A stretch of DNA of 6,137 nucleotides. It comes from Christensenellaceae bacterium (GTDB lineage: Bacteria; Bacillota; Clostridia; Christensenellales; Borkfalkiaceae). Shown one piece after another: positions 1 through 5,996 of this stretch (position 1 is its first letter; the number at the start of each line of letters is the position of its first letter). A model generated the notes under the pieces. It searched no databases, had not been told where the DNA came from, and saw only the letters and a program-made list of their open reading frames with translations. The stretch lies in contig JAEDMA010000083.1 of NCBI GenBank assembly GCA_016295005.1, positions 1-6,137 of the forward strand. The letters are read 5' to 3'. Made by a program: the position numbers and the translations under genes.

Positions 1-616
1 TATCGTAAGCCTTCTCCGTTCTGTCCCAGTTGTTGTCCCTGTCCATAACGTAATATCTTCCGCAAATGCTCGCGATTTTGCCGTATCCGAGTTTATTAAT
101 TTCTTCCTGTAATTCTTTAACGAAATTTTCGCCCGAAGTCGGCGGAGTATCTCTTCCGTCCATAAAGCAGTGAACGTAAGTTTCCTTTACCCCTTTATCT
201 TTGGCAAGTTTCAATAATGCGAAAAGGTGCGTTATATGAGAATGTACGCCGCCCGTCGACAAAAGTCCGTAAAGATGAAGTTTTTTGTTGTTTTTAACGG
301 CGTTATCCACCGCTTTAAGCAACGCGGCGTTCGTGAAAAAATCGCCGTCCTGTATCGCCTTTGTAATTTTGGTAAGATCCTGATAAATAATTCTGCCGGC
401 GCCCATATTGAGATGTCCGACTTCGGAATTACCCATTTGCCCGTCGGGAAGACCGACGTCGAGTCCGCTTGCCCCGATAAGAGTCGACGGATATTCTTTT
501 AAGAATTCTTTAACGTTTTTACTGTCCGCTGCTTTAACGGCGTTGCCTTTATCGGAAGGATTATAACCGTAACCGTCCATTATTATAATACAATTAGGTC
601 TAGTTTTCAAGTTCAT
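1..616 (-). CDS. gpmI: 2,3-bisphosphoglycerate-independent phosphoglycerate mutase, N-terminal part (3' end outside the window)
   Basis: Interconverts 3-phosphoglycerate and 2-phosphoglycerate in cytosolic glycolysis and gluconeogenesis, using two Mn2+ ions and a phosphoserine intermediate. I read 205 codons of a family that is usually about 510 residues, so the gene runs off the left edge. Visible motifs are the metal-binding DGYG (Asp14), the nucleophile loop MGNSEVGH with catalytic Ser64, STGGVHSH (His125), and DGRDTPP (153-159), followed by GRYYVMDRD near residue 185. These belong to the alkaline-phosphatase-like metal site and the inserted phosphotransferase domain of iPGM. The start ATG at 616 is preceded by AAGAGG (plus 625-630) at 8 nt spacing. 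A separate promoter lies in the gap to fumC, so it need not depend on fumC transcription. The codons look ordinary and there is no sign of damage in the visible part. Confidence 0.96.
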   Translation of the reverse strand, partial: MNLKTRPNCIIIMDGYGYNPSDKGNAVKAADSKNVKEFLKEYPSTLIGASGLDVGLPDGQMGNSEVGHLNMGAGRIIYQDLTKITKAIQDGDFFTNAALLKAVDNAVKNNKKLHLYGLLSTGGVHSHITHLFALLKLAKDKGVKETYVHCFMDGRDTPPTSGENFVKELQEEINKLGYGKIASICGRYYVMDRDNNWDRTEKAYD

Positions 617-649
617 TAATTTAACCTCTTGTTTGTTTTTCCGTGTATC

Positions 650-678
650 ATTATATTCGTTTTATCCGTCTATCGCAA
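650..678 (-). promoter_or_regulatory. Sigma-70-type promoter of gpmI
   Basis: Read on the minus strand, TTGCGA (678-673) and a perfect TATAAT (655-650) are separated by 17 bp. The predicted start near 643 leaves a leader of under 30 nt before the gpmI ATG at 616. It sits wholly inside the 95-bp fumC-gpmI gap. I found no convincing terminator in that gap, so read-through from fumC may add to gpmI expression. Confidence 0.7.
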
Positions 679-711
679 GCAATTAAACCTCGATATAGGC
701 AATTTATCTAT

Positions 712-2085
712 TTATTTTTTATTAACCATATCTTCCGGACGACAAATTCTGTCAAAGGTATCGGAGTTAAAAAAACCTAATTCGGCGCAAGCCTGCTTTA
801 ACGTTTTATTGTTTTCCAACGCGTATTTTGCGACTTTTGCGGAGTTTTCGTAACCGATATACGGATTCAACGCCGTCACGAGCATTAAAGATTTTTCAAC
901 GTTTTCTGTCATTTTGGCTTTAACGGGTTTTATACCGGAAACGCAGTTCTTTTCAAAGGAAATTATTGCGTCTGAAAGCAGGTTTACCGATTGCAGATAG
1001 TTATACGCAATCACGGGTAAATATACGTTAAGCTGGAAATTTCCCTGCGAGTCTGCAAAAGATATAGACGTGTCGTTACCGACAACCTGAACGCATACCA
1101 TAGTAACCGCTTCGCACTGGGTAGGATTTACTTTGCCGGGCATAATGGACGAACCGGGCTCGTTTGCCGGGATAGTGATTTCCCCCAGCCCGTTTCTGGG
1201 TCCGGAAGCCAGCCAGCGGACGTCGTTGGCTATTTTCATCAAATCGCATGCAAGCGTTTTAATCGCTCCGTGCGAAAAGGTAATGTCGTTTCTGAAAGAT
1301 AACGCCTGAAATTTGTTGTCTGCGGATCGGAACGGTCTGTCCGTGTATTGCGAAATTATCGCCGAGGTAACGCTGCCGAATTCCTGCGGCGCGTTAAGAC
1401 CCGTACCGACGGCTGTTCCTCCGACTGCCAACGAATATAAGCCGCTGAGCGTATGGTCGATATTTTCTCTGTCAAGAGTAAGCGCGCTTACCCAACCGGA
1501 AATTTCCTGTCCGAAAGTTAAAGGAACGGCGTCCTGCAAATGAGTTCTGCCGCATTTCAACACGTCCATGTTTTCATCTCTTAAAACTTTCAGGGTATCG
1601 ATCAGTTTGTCCACGGCGGGCAAAAGTTTTTCCGTAACAGAAAGAATCGCGGCAATATGCAATGCCGTCGGAAAAGTATCGTTGGAACTCTGGCTCATAT
1701 TCACGTCGTCGTTCGGATGAAGAAGATTTCTGTTAGTCAACTTATTCGTGAAGTTGGCGATAACTTCGTTTACGTTCATGTTGGTCTGCGTTCCGCTTCC
1801 CGTCTGCCAGACCGATAACGGAAATTCGTTATTCAAACCGCCGTTTAAAATATAGTCGCATGCCGATTTAATGGCTTCGGCTTTTTCTTTCGATATTTTT
1901 TTCAGAAACAAATTTGCTTCCGCCGCAGCCTTTTTCAGTAAGGCGAACGCCCTGATGATTTCTCTCGGCATTTTTTCCGAACCGATTTTAAAGTTTTCAA
2001 AACTCCTTTCGGTCTGAGCGCCCCACAACCTTTCGGAGGGAACTTCTATTTCGCCTAAACAATCTTTTTCCGTTCTCGTATCCAT
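712..2085 (-). CDS. fumC: Class II fumarate hydratase (fumarase C)
   Basis: Reversibly hydrates fumarate to L-malate in the cytosol; iron-free homotetramer of the fumarase/aspartase superfamily. The 457 residues match the family's usual length of about 460. Conserved regions in order: GSGTQTNMNVNEV (96-108), LHPNDDVNMSQSSNDTFPT (122-140), GRTHLQDAVPLTFGQE (179-194) with catalytic His182, and the superfamily signature GSSIMPGKVNP (311-321) with catalytic Ser312, Lys318 and Asn320. These correspond to E. coli FumC His188, Ser318, Lys324 and Asn326 with a constant shift of six. SQSSND and the TQCEA after the signature favour fumarase over aspartate ammonia-lyase. The ATG at 2085 follows GGAG (plus 2091-2094) at a tight 5-nt spacing. 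It stands alone, with no other TCA-cycle gene adjacent, and transcribes toward gpmI. The role (oxidative or reductive branch) cannot be told from the sequence. Confidence 0.97.
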   Translation of the reverse strand: MDTRTEKDCLGEIEVPSERLWGAQTERSFENFKIGSEKMPREIIRAFALLKKAAAEANLFLKKISKEKAEAIKSACDYILNGGLNNEFPLSVWQTGSGTQTNMNVNEVIANFTNKLTNRNLLHPNDDVNMSQSSNDTFPTALHIAAILSVTEKLLPAVDKLIDTLKVLRDENMDVLKCGRTHLQDAVPLTFGQEISGWVSALTLDRENIDHTLSGLYSLAVGGTAVGTGLNAPQEFGSVTSAIISQYTDRPFRSADNKFQALSFRNDITFSHGAIKTLACDLMKIANDVRWLASGPRNGLGEITIPANEPGSSIMPGKVNPTQCEAVTMVCVQVVGNDTSISFADSQGNFQLNVYLPVIAYNYLQSVNLLSDAIISFEKNCVSGIKPVKAKMTENVEKSLMLVTALNPYIGYENSAKVAKYALENNKTLKQACAELGFFNSDTFDRICRPEDMVNKK

Positions 2086-2115
2086 ATGTTCTCCAATTAC
2101 CGAATTTATGTTTAT

Positions 2116-2144
2116 ATCATAATCTCTTAAACTTATAAAGTCAA
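2116..2144 (-). promoter_or_regulatory. Sigma-70-type promoter of fumC
   Basis: On the minus strand TTGACT (2144-2139) and TATGAT (2121-2116) are separated by exactly 17 bp. The predicted start near 2109 gives a leader of roughly 24 nt containing the GGAG ribosome site. It faces away from the purine permease promoter about 135 bp to the right. Confidence 0.7.
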
Positions 2145-2270
2145 GCGATTATCCGTTTCGCCTTTTCAAAAAAACTTTTTATAATATATATAGTGTTTAT
2201 AAAATGCATAACCACTACGGATTGAATATAAAAAACTCGGATTTTTTTCGACAAAAATTTTTTTTCGCAT
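2145..2270. other. AT-rich spacer between divergent promoters
   Basis: This 126-bp stretch lies between the -35 boxes of fumC and of the purine permease. It is very A/T-rich with several T and A runs (for example 2241-2248 and 2258-2265). I see no open frame with a ribosome site, no hairpin with a T tract and no second well-formed promoter. It may act as an UP-element-like or bendable region, but that is only inferred from composition. Confidence 0.4.
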
Positions 2271-2295
2271 AATTTCGTTTGACAAAACCGAAATT
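2271..2295. repeat. Inverted repeat spanning the purine permease -35 box (possible operator)
   Basis: AATTTCG (2271-2277) and CGAAATT (2289-2295) form perfect 7-bp arms around an 11-bp centre containing the TTGACA -35 box. A protein bound here would block RNA polymerase. The right side, AAAACCGAAATTT (2284-2296), differs at one place from the Bacillus PurR half-box consensus AWWWCCGAACWWT as I recall it. A partner half-box at the spacing usual for Bacillus is not seen. Binding by any repressor is therefore speculative. Confidence 0.3.
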
Positions 2296-2308
2296 TAAAT
2301 ATTATAAT
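2279..2308 (+). promoter_or_regulatory. Sigma-70-type promoter of the riboswitch-purine permease unit
   Basis: Both hexamers are perfect matches to consensus: TTGACA (2279-2284) and TATAAT (2303-2308), separated by 18 bp. Transcription should begin near 2315, about 18 nt before riboswitch helix P1, giving a leader of about 220 nt. A consensus promoter ahead of an attenuator fits a design in which most control is exerted by the RNA. Confidence 0.8.
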
Positions 2309-2330
2309 CATCGTGTAATTTAATTTTGTC

Positions 2331-2395
2331 GGCAATATATGCGCATGATATGGTTGCGTGTCTCTACGGTTCACCGTAAATGAACCACTATTGTT
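2331..2395 (+). promoter_or_regulatory. Purine riboswitch aptamer, guanine/hypoxanthine class
   Basis: The three-helix purine fold can be drawn in full. P1 pairs CAATA (2333-2337) with TATTG (2389-2393), extendable by two G-T wobbles. P2 pairs TGCGCA (2340-2345) with TGCGTG (2355-2360). P3 pairs GGTTCA (2368-2373) with TGAACC (2381-2386). The kissing loops are the family ones: GATATGG in L2 and CCGTAAA in L3. The core J2/3 TCTCTAC (2361-2367) keeps the positions equivalent to U47 and U51 of B. subtilis xpt. The base equivalent to position 74 is C2388, which pairs with guanine or hypoxanthine; adenine riboswitches have U there. The downstream terminator implies an OFF switch that reduces permease expression when purine is plentiful. 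P2 is a base pair shorter than in xpt, a common variation. Confidence 0.95.
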
Positions 2396-2421
2396 TGAAT
2401 TCTTGCTTTTACGGGATTTTG

Positions 2422-2464
2422 AACGTAGAATTTATTGTCGTTGCGCAAAAATTCTACGTTTTTT
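2422..2464 (+). terminator. Intrinsic terminator of the guanine riboswitch (expression platform)
   Basis: AACGTAGAATTT (2422-2433) pairs perfectly with AAATTCTACGTT (2449-2460), 12 bp with a 15-nt loop, followed by a T run to 2464 and a second T run at 2467-2472. Two competing pairings are possible: 2396-2403 with 2427-2434 (8 bp, one G-T), and 2397-2406 with 2445-2454 (9 of 10). Either would break the terminator. Both begin just 3' of helix P1 rather than inside it, so how P1 closure blocks the antiterminator is not obvious. Confidence 0.88.
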
Positions 2465-2536
2465 ACTTTTTTGTAAATCTCGGCAAAAACGCCGTGATAA
2501 AATAAGGAAAAAATTTTTATAAGGAGATTTTCTATT

Positions 2537-4039
2537 ATGGAAAACACACAGAACGTTTCCGAAAAAAAAGTCGGTAAAATCGACAAGTTTTTCGGAATCT
2601 CGAAAATGGGCAGCACGGTAAAAACCGAAATCGTTGCGGGTCTCGTTACATTTATGACGATGATCTACATCGTACTCGTTAACCCGGCTATGTTTGCAGA
2701 TCTCGGTTATAAATTTGTAGACGGCGTTCCCGTAAAGACGGAACTTAACGGTCTTCTTTACAACGGCGTTTTCATTGCTACCGCACTTTCGGCTGCAATC
2801 GGTACTGTTTTAATCGGGTTACTGGCTAAATTACCGCTTGCGCAAGCTACCGGCATGGGTCTTAACGCTTACTTTGTTTATACCGTCTGCGGCTTCGGCA
2901 TGTCCAACGGTTTGTCTTACGCCAACGCGCTTGTCTTTATCCTTATCGACGGTATCGTATTCTTACTTTTGACCGTAACGGGATTAAGAAGACAAATTTT
3001 CAATGCCATCCCCGATTGTGTAAAAACTGCTATTCCCGCAGGTATCGGCTTGTTTATCGCTTTCATAGGTTTACAAAATGCCGGTATCGTTGTTAAAAAC
3101 GATTCCACCTGTGTTTCCATGATTTCGTTAAACCTTTTGGGTGGCGCTACTTACTCAAGCGTATTCCCCATTATGGTTACTTTCGCTGGTCTTATCGCCA
3201 TTGCCGTTCTTTCTCACAAAAACGTTAAGGGCGCAATTCTTTGGGGTATTTTAGGTTCTGCTGTTTTATATTATGCTCTTGCTGCTCTCGGTCTTGCTTG
3301 GGGCGACGAAGCGTGCAAATCCATCTTTGCCGGCATCACCTTTGACAATCCTTTCACCGCTTTCAAAGATTTCGGCGAAATTTCTTTCGGCAAAGTATTT
3401 ACCGAAGGTTTTGACTTCTCCGGTTATCTTTCAAATCACTCTTCTGCTCAATTGATTCTTACGCTTGTTACCGCTGCCTTCGCTTTCTGCCTCGTTGATA
3501 TGTTCGATACTATCGGAACTTTATACGGTGCTTGCGCTCGTGGTAACTTGTTAGACGAAAACGGCAACGTTCCTAACATGGATCGCGAAATGCTTTCAGA
3601 CGCTATCGCAACCTGCACCGGCGCAGTATTAGGTACTTCTACCGTTACGACGTTCGTTGAATCTTCTTCCGGTATCGCGGAAGGCGGCAAAACGGGTCTC
3701 ACCTCTATTGTTGTTGCTCTCGGATTTATCGTAGTTATGTTTTTAAGCCCGATTGCTAAACTCGTACCCACTTATGCTACCGCGCCCGCTCTTATCTACG
3801 TCGGCGTTCTTATGATGAACTGCGTAACCAAAGTTGACTGGTTAAGCCCTGCGAAAGCCCTCCCCGCGTTCATAACGATTGCAATGATGGCTTTCACTTA
3901 CAACATCTCTTTCGGTATCGGTTTAGGTCTTATCTCCTACACCTTGATTCAGATCTTCACCGGCGAATTCAAAAAGAAAGACATTACCACCGCTATTATC
4001 GGTTTGGTATTCGGCGCAATGTTCTTCTTAACTCACTAA
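2537..4039 (+). CDS. NCS2-family purine permease, AzgA/PbuG type (guanine/hypoxanthine uptake likely)
   Basis: Integral membrane carrier, 500 residues with many hydrophobic segments, of the AzgA branch of the nucleobase-cation symporter-2 (xanthine/uracil permease) family. Diagnostic stretches are TFMTMIYIVLVNP (38-50), ATGMGLNAYFVYTVC (104-118), AIPAGIGLFIAFIGLQNAG (165-183), DMFDTIGTLYG (321-331) and, at 366-390, GTSTVTTFVESSSG followed by IAEGGKTGLTS. The last two contain the acidic and polar residues expected around the substrate site in NCS2 proteins. B. subtilis relatives PbuG and PbuO import guanine and hypoxanthine. The guanine-class riboswitch in the leader supports the same substrates here, so proton-coupled purine salvage is the inferred role. 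The ATG at 2537 follows AAGGAG (2521-2526) with 10 nt spacing. The gene is monocistronic, between the riboswitch terminator and a strong 3' terminator. Codon choice (many GCT, GTT, ACC) differs from neighbouring genes and suggests high expression. Confidence 0.95.
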   Translation: MENTQNVSEKKVGKIDKFFGISKMGSTVKTEIVAGLVTFMTMIYIVLVNPAMFADLGYKFVDGVPVKTELNGLLYNGVFIATALSAAIGTVLIGLLAKLPLAQATGMGLNAYFVYTVCGFGMSNGLSYANALVFILIDGIVFLLLTVTGLRRQIFNAIPDCVKTAIPAGIGLFIAFIGLQNAGIVVKNDSTCVSMISLNLLGGATYSSVFPIMVTFAGLIAIAVLSHKNVKGAILWGILGSAVLYYALAALGLAWGDEACKSIFAGITFDNPFTAFKDFGEISFGKVFTEGFDFSGYLSNHSSAQLILTLVTAAFAFCLVDMFDTIGTLYGACARGNLLDENGNVPNMDREMLSDAIATCTGAVLGTSTVTTFVESSSGIAEGGKTGLTSIVVALGFIVVMFLSPIAKLVPTYATAPALIYVGVLMMNCVTKVDWLSPAKALPAFITIAMMAFTYNISFGIGLGLISYTLIQIFTGEFKKKDITTAIIGLVFGAMFFLTH

Positions 4040-4058
4040 TTCGATAAAGTGAAATTTA

Positions 4059-4092
4059 CGGCTCTTGCAGTTTTGCAGGAGCCGTTTTTTTT
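4059..4092 (+). terminator. Intrinsic terminator of the purine permease
   Basis: CGGCTCTTGCA (4059-4069) pairs with TGCAGGAGCCG (4074-4084) over 11 bp with one T-G wobble and a four-base loop, followed by eight T (4085-4092). It begins 20 bp after the stop codon. Confidence 0.95.
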
Positions 4093-4350
4093 AGTAATTA
4101 TATTTGCGGTATCTTTAAAACTCCGTACAATAGACAATCGCAATTTATAAACACTTTATTATACAGAATAGTTCTCAGGCTAATCTTTTTTAAAACCTAA
4201 CTTTAAACAAATAGATTATCGATAAATAAGCAGCCATAACCCAACACAATCGCAATAGTTATTTCTGATACCCCTTACGCGGAAGAAATCTCGTAAACTA
4301 ATATTTATTGCCGTTCAATATCAAGCACGCAACCTATCCCCCACACACAT
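4093..4350. other. Gene-free convergent spacer; nothing firm, weak small-RNA candidate on plus strand
   Basis: I see no reading frame with a ribosome site in this AT-rich stretch on either strand. A possible plus-strand promoter, TTGCGG (4104-4109) and TACAAT (4126-4131) with 16-bp spacing, would give a transcript of about 245 nt ending at the strong terminator at 4351-4384. An 11-bp direct repeat, ACAATCGCAAT, occurs at 4134-4144 and 4246-4256. A weak 6-bp hairpin (4261-4266 with 4284-4289) is the only other structure noted. The small RNA is a hypothesis. Confidence 0.25.
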
Positions 4351-4384
4351 AAAAATGCTCCGTGCTAACTACGGAGCATTTTTT
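4351..4384. terminator. Bidirectional intrinsic terminator
   Basis: AAAAATGCTCCGT (4351-4363) and ACGGAGCATTTTT (4371-4383) are perfect 13-bp inverted arms around a 7-nt loop. The T run at 4379-4384 serves plus-strand transcripts and the A run at 4351-4355 serves minus-strand ones. The minus-strand user should be the ArsB/NhaD carrier gene, whose stop lies about 120 bp upstream. The plus-strand user is unclear, because the permease already has its own terminator. The intervening 4385-4504 shows no gene and is probably the carrier's 3' untranslated region. Confidence 0.88.
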
Positions 4385-4504
4385 ATATATTAGTACAGAG
4401 TTTTACGGCGTACGTTTTCGTCTCGTTTATAAGCCTTCGTTTAAGTTCAAAACAAACTATGTTACGTCTTTTAGTAAATATATCGATTTCAACCTTTTTC
4501 GGTT

Positions 4505-5800
4505 TTACACGCCCCAAATAAGCCATATAAACGCATATCCGCATAACACGGCGATAAGAGTAAACGGTACGCCGATTTTAAGGAAGTCGGAAGTCTTTAC
4601 CGTTTCACCGTTCTTTTTAAGAAATCCTATTCCTACGACGTTTGCGGAAGCGCCAACGGGAGTTAAGTTTCCGCCGAGCGTCGCGCCGACAAGAAGTCCG
4701 AAATAAAGCAAATATTCTACACCCGGCGCAGGATTTGCCATAGACGAAACAATCCCCGCGATAACCGGAAGCATTGTCGCAACGTACGGGATATTATCAA
4801 TAAACATTGACAACAACACCGAACCGAACACTATTACCGTATATAACAGGAAGAGATTTTTATCGCCTATCGAAATAAAGAATTTGCTTATATCTTTTAT
4901 TATTCCGACTTCTTCCACGCAACCGATTATCATAAACAGGAAAAACAAAAACAAAACGGTTTGATAATCTACCGCTTCTTTAATCGTATTAAGCGGATTT
5001 GATTTGAATTTAATCGTATTGAAGATTACCGCGATAAGCCCGAATGCGATACAGATAATTCCGTTCGTCAGTTCGTGTTTTACGGGAATAAAAGATGACA
5101 CGACGAGCGCCGCTATGTTCAATAAAAGAATCACTGTCGGAACAACGGATTTTACTTGTACGTTTTCCCTTTCGAAACAGATTTTCTGATTGCTCTTTCG
5201 GAAAATAAAAATTAAAACGGGAACGGTCGCTATCGCTCCGATTTCCACCGCGAAAAAAATCGACGGTTTTCCGTCTAACACAAAGAAGTCGAAAAAACTC
5301 ATATCGGCAAAACCGGCAAGCATAATAGAAGTCGTATCCCCGACTAACGTTGCCGCCCCCTGTAAGTTAGACGAAACGGCTATACAAATAATCACGGGAA
5401 CGGGCGAAACTTTAAGTTTTCTTGAAATCGCTATACCTATCGGCGCAAGCATTAAAACCGTGGCGACGTTGTCGATAAAGGCGGAAACCAACCCGCTTAA
5501 CACAGAAAGAACAACAATAGCCGCCATACCGTTCGGGATTTTAGCCATCAGCCCGTCCGCTATTTTGTTCGGCATATTCGATTCCGAAAACATGCCGACC
5601 GTAAGCATTATTCCGAGCAGCATTAAAATAACGTTAAAATCTATTGAAGAAACGGTCTTTTGAAAGTCGGTAACGCCAAAAATCAGACACCCGCCTACAA
5701 CCAGCACGGCAACCGCGCCGGTTATCCAGTGTTTATAATCGGAAAAGGCGATTATGGCGATATACATCAGGATAAAAACTACAAGAACAAAAATTTTCAT
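4505..5800 (-). CDS. ArsB/NhaD-type ion transporter superfamily permease under a manganese riboswitch; candidate Mn2+ exporter
   Basis: Very hydrophobic 431-residue carrier with about 11-12 membrane segments, related to ArsB, NhaD and citrate/dicarboxylate (SLC13-like) transporters. The two-fold internal repeat is visible: SAFIDNVATVLMLAP (106-120) mirrors SMFIDNIPYVATMLP (331-345), and SSNLQGAATLVGDTTS (143-158) mirrors GGNLTPVGASANVVG (376-390). These re-entrant loops form the ion and substrate site in the superfamily. The sequence alone does not fix the substrate. The leader carries a yybP-ykoY Mn2+ riboswitch, which typically controls Mn2+ efflux or homeostasis proteins, so a Mn2+-linked role is inferred. 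I chose the ATG at 5800, with GAGG 5 nt upstream (plus 5806-5809) and a typical MKIFVLVVFI membrane start. The open frame continues upstream to 5917, but that stretch is riboswitch and terminator. Transcription ends probably at 4351-4383. Confidence 0.9.
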   Translation of the reverse strand: MKIFVLVVFILMYIAIIAFSDYKHWITGAVAVLVVGGCLIFGVTDFQKTVSSIDFNVILMLLGIMLTVGMFSESNMPNKIADGLMAKIPNGMAAIVVLSVLSGLVSAFIDNVATVLMLAPIGIAISRKLKVSPVPVIICIAVSSNLQGAATLVGDTTSIMLAGFADMSFFDFFVLDGKPSIFFAVEIGAIATVPVLIFIFRKSNQKICFERENVQVKSVVPTVILLLNIAALVVSSFIPVKHELTNGIICIAFGLIAVIFNTIKFKSNPLNTIKEAVDYQTVLFLFFLFMIIGCVEEVGIIKDISKFFISIGDKNLFLLYTVIVFGSVLLSMFIDNIPYVATMLPVIAGIVSSMANPAPGVEYLLYFGLLVGATLGGNLTPVGASANVVGIGFLKKNGETVKTSDFLKIGVPFTLIAVLCGYAFIWLIWGV

Positions 5801-5818
5801 ATAAACCTCATTTGCAAC

Positions 5819-5855
5819 AAAAAAGACTTCTACCGCGATAAACGGTAAAAGTCTT
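5819..5855 (-). terminator. Intrinsic terminator of the manganese riboswitch (expression platform)
   Basis: On the minus strand AAGACTTTTACCG (5855-5843) pairs with CGGTAGAAGTCTT (5835-5823), 13 bp with one T-G wobble and a 7-nt loop, ending in six T (5824-5819). The 5' arm contains all of aptamer P1's 3' strand (5851-5845). The 3' arm contains GTAGAAG (5833-5827), an exact copy of P1's 5' strand (5944-5938). P1 and terminator are therefore mutually exclusive, which predicts an ON switch: Mn2+ stabilises P1 and prevents termination. The carrier's ribosome site lies just 3' of the T run. Confidence 0.9.
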
Positions 5856-5944
5856 GTTAAAACCATTGTTACAGTTCCGAATTCCCGGGTAAAAACCGTA
5901 TTGACGGAAATTCGCACGCAAACGCGCTAACTACTCCCTTCTAC
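5845..5944 (-). promoter_or_regulatory. yybP-ykoY (Mn2+) riboswitch aptamer
   Basis: Read on the minus strand, the family's hallmarks occur in order. P1 pairs GTAGAAG (5944-5938) with CTTTTAC (5851-5845). The metal-binding loop GGAGTAG follows at 5937-5931, then P2 GCGCG/CGTGC (5927-5923, 5918-5914). P3 is GAATTTCC/GGGAATTC (5913-5906, 5886-5879). L3 contains CGTCAATAC (from the last P3 base, 5906-5898) and a short GGT/ACC stem followed by CGGG. P4 is AACTG/TGGTT (5876-5872, 5865-5861), and the closing junction is AACAAGA. These match the Lactococcus Mn2+ riboswitch that I recall (GGAGUAG, CGUCAAUUC, ACCGG, GCAAGACC). The class senses Mn2+ through L1 and L3. Placement, the overlapping terminator and a membrane transporter downstream all agree. 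Confidence 0.9.
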
Positions 5945-5967
5945 AAGCAACTTGATTTTGCTTTTAT

Positions 5968-5996
5968 AGTGTAGACTATTTCATCGGCTTTGGCAA
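5968..5996 (-). promoter_or_regulatory. Candidate promoter of the manganese riboswitch-carrier unit
   Basis: On the minus strand TTGCCA (5996-5991) and TACACT (5973-5968) are 17 bp apart, putting the start near 5961 and about 17 nt before P1. The -10 box is only a fair match; the overlapping TATAAA (5968-5963) is better but has no -35 at the right distance. The -35 would lie inside the last codons of the upstream gene. No terminator separates that gene from the leader, so read-through is an alternative source of transcript. Confidence 0.45.

Noticed and set aside
227..502. Plus-strand open frame of 91 codons
   Set aside because: It lies antisense to gpmI, which has full family motifs on the other strand, and has no ribosome site or recognisable protein pattern.
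1313..1543. Plus-strand open frame of 76 codons inside fumC
   Set aside because: It is a shadow of the fumC coding sequence on the opposite strand.
2180..2185. TATAAT on the plus strand in the divergent spacer
   Set aside because: No acceptable -35 box lies 16-18 bp upstream, and the spacer is so A/T-rich that the hexamer is expected by chance.
2371..2616. Minus-strand open frame of 81 codons
   Set aside because: It is antisense to the guanine riboswitch, terminator and permease start; the RNA structure and permease explain the sequence.
3448..3771. Minus-strand open frame of 107 codons within the permease
   Set aside because: It is a shadow frame antisense to the conserved AzgA motifs.
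4134..4256. Direct repeat ACAATCGCAAT at 4134-4144 and 4246-4256
   Set aside because: Only two copies, 11 bp each and without other structure, so there is no support for a mobile element, CRISPR or iteron array.
4362..4706. Plus-strand open frame of 114 codons
   Set aside because: It starts in the loop of the bidirectional terminator and runs antisense into the carrier's conserved C-terminus.
5190..5663. Plus-strand open frame of 157 codons
   Set aside because: It is antisense to the ArsB/NhaD carrier; its long open stretch reflects the codon pattern of the real gene.
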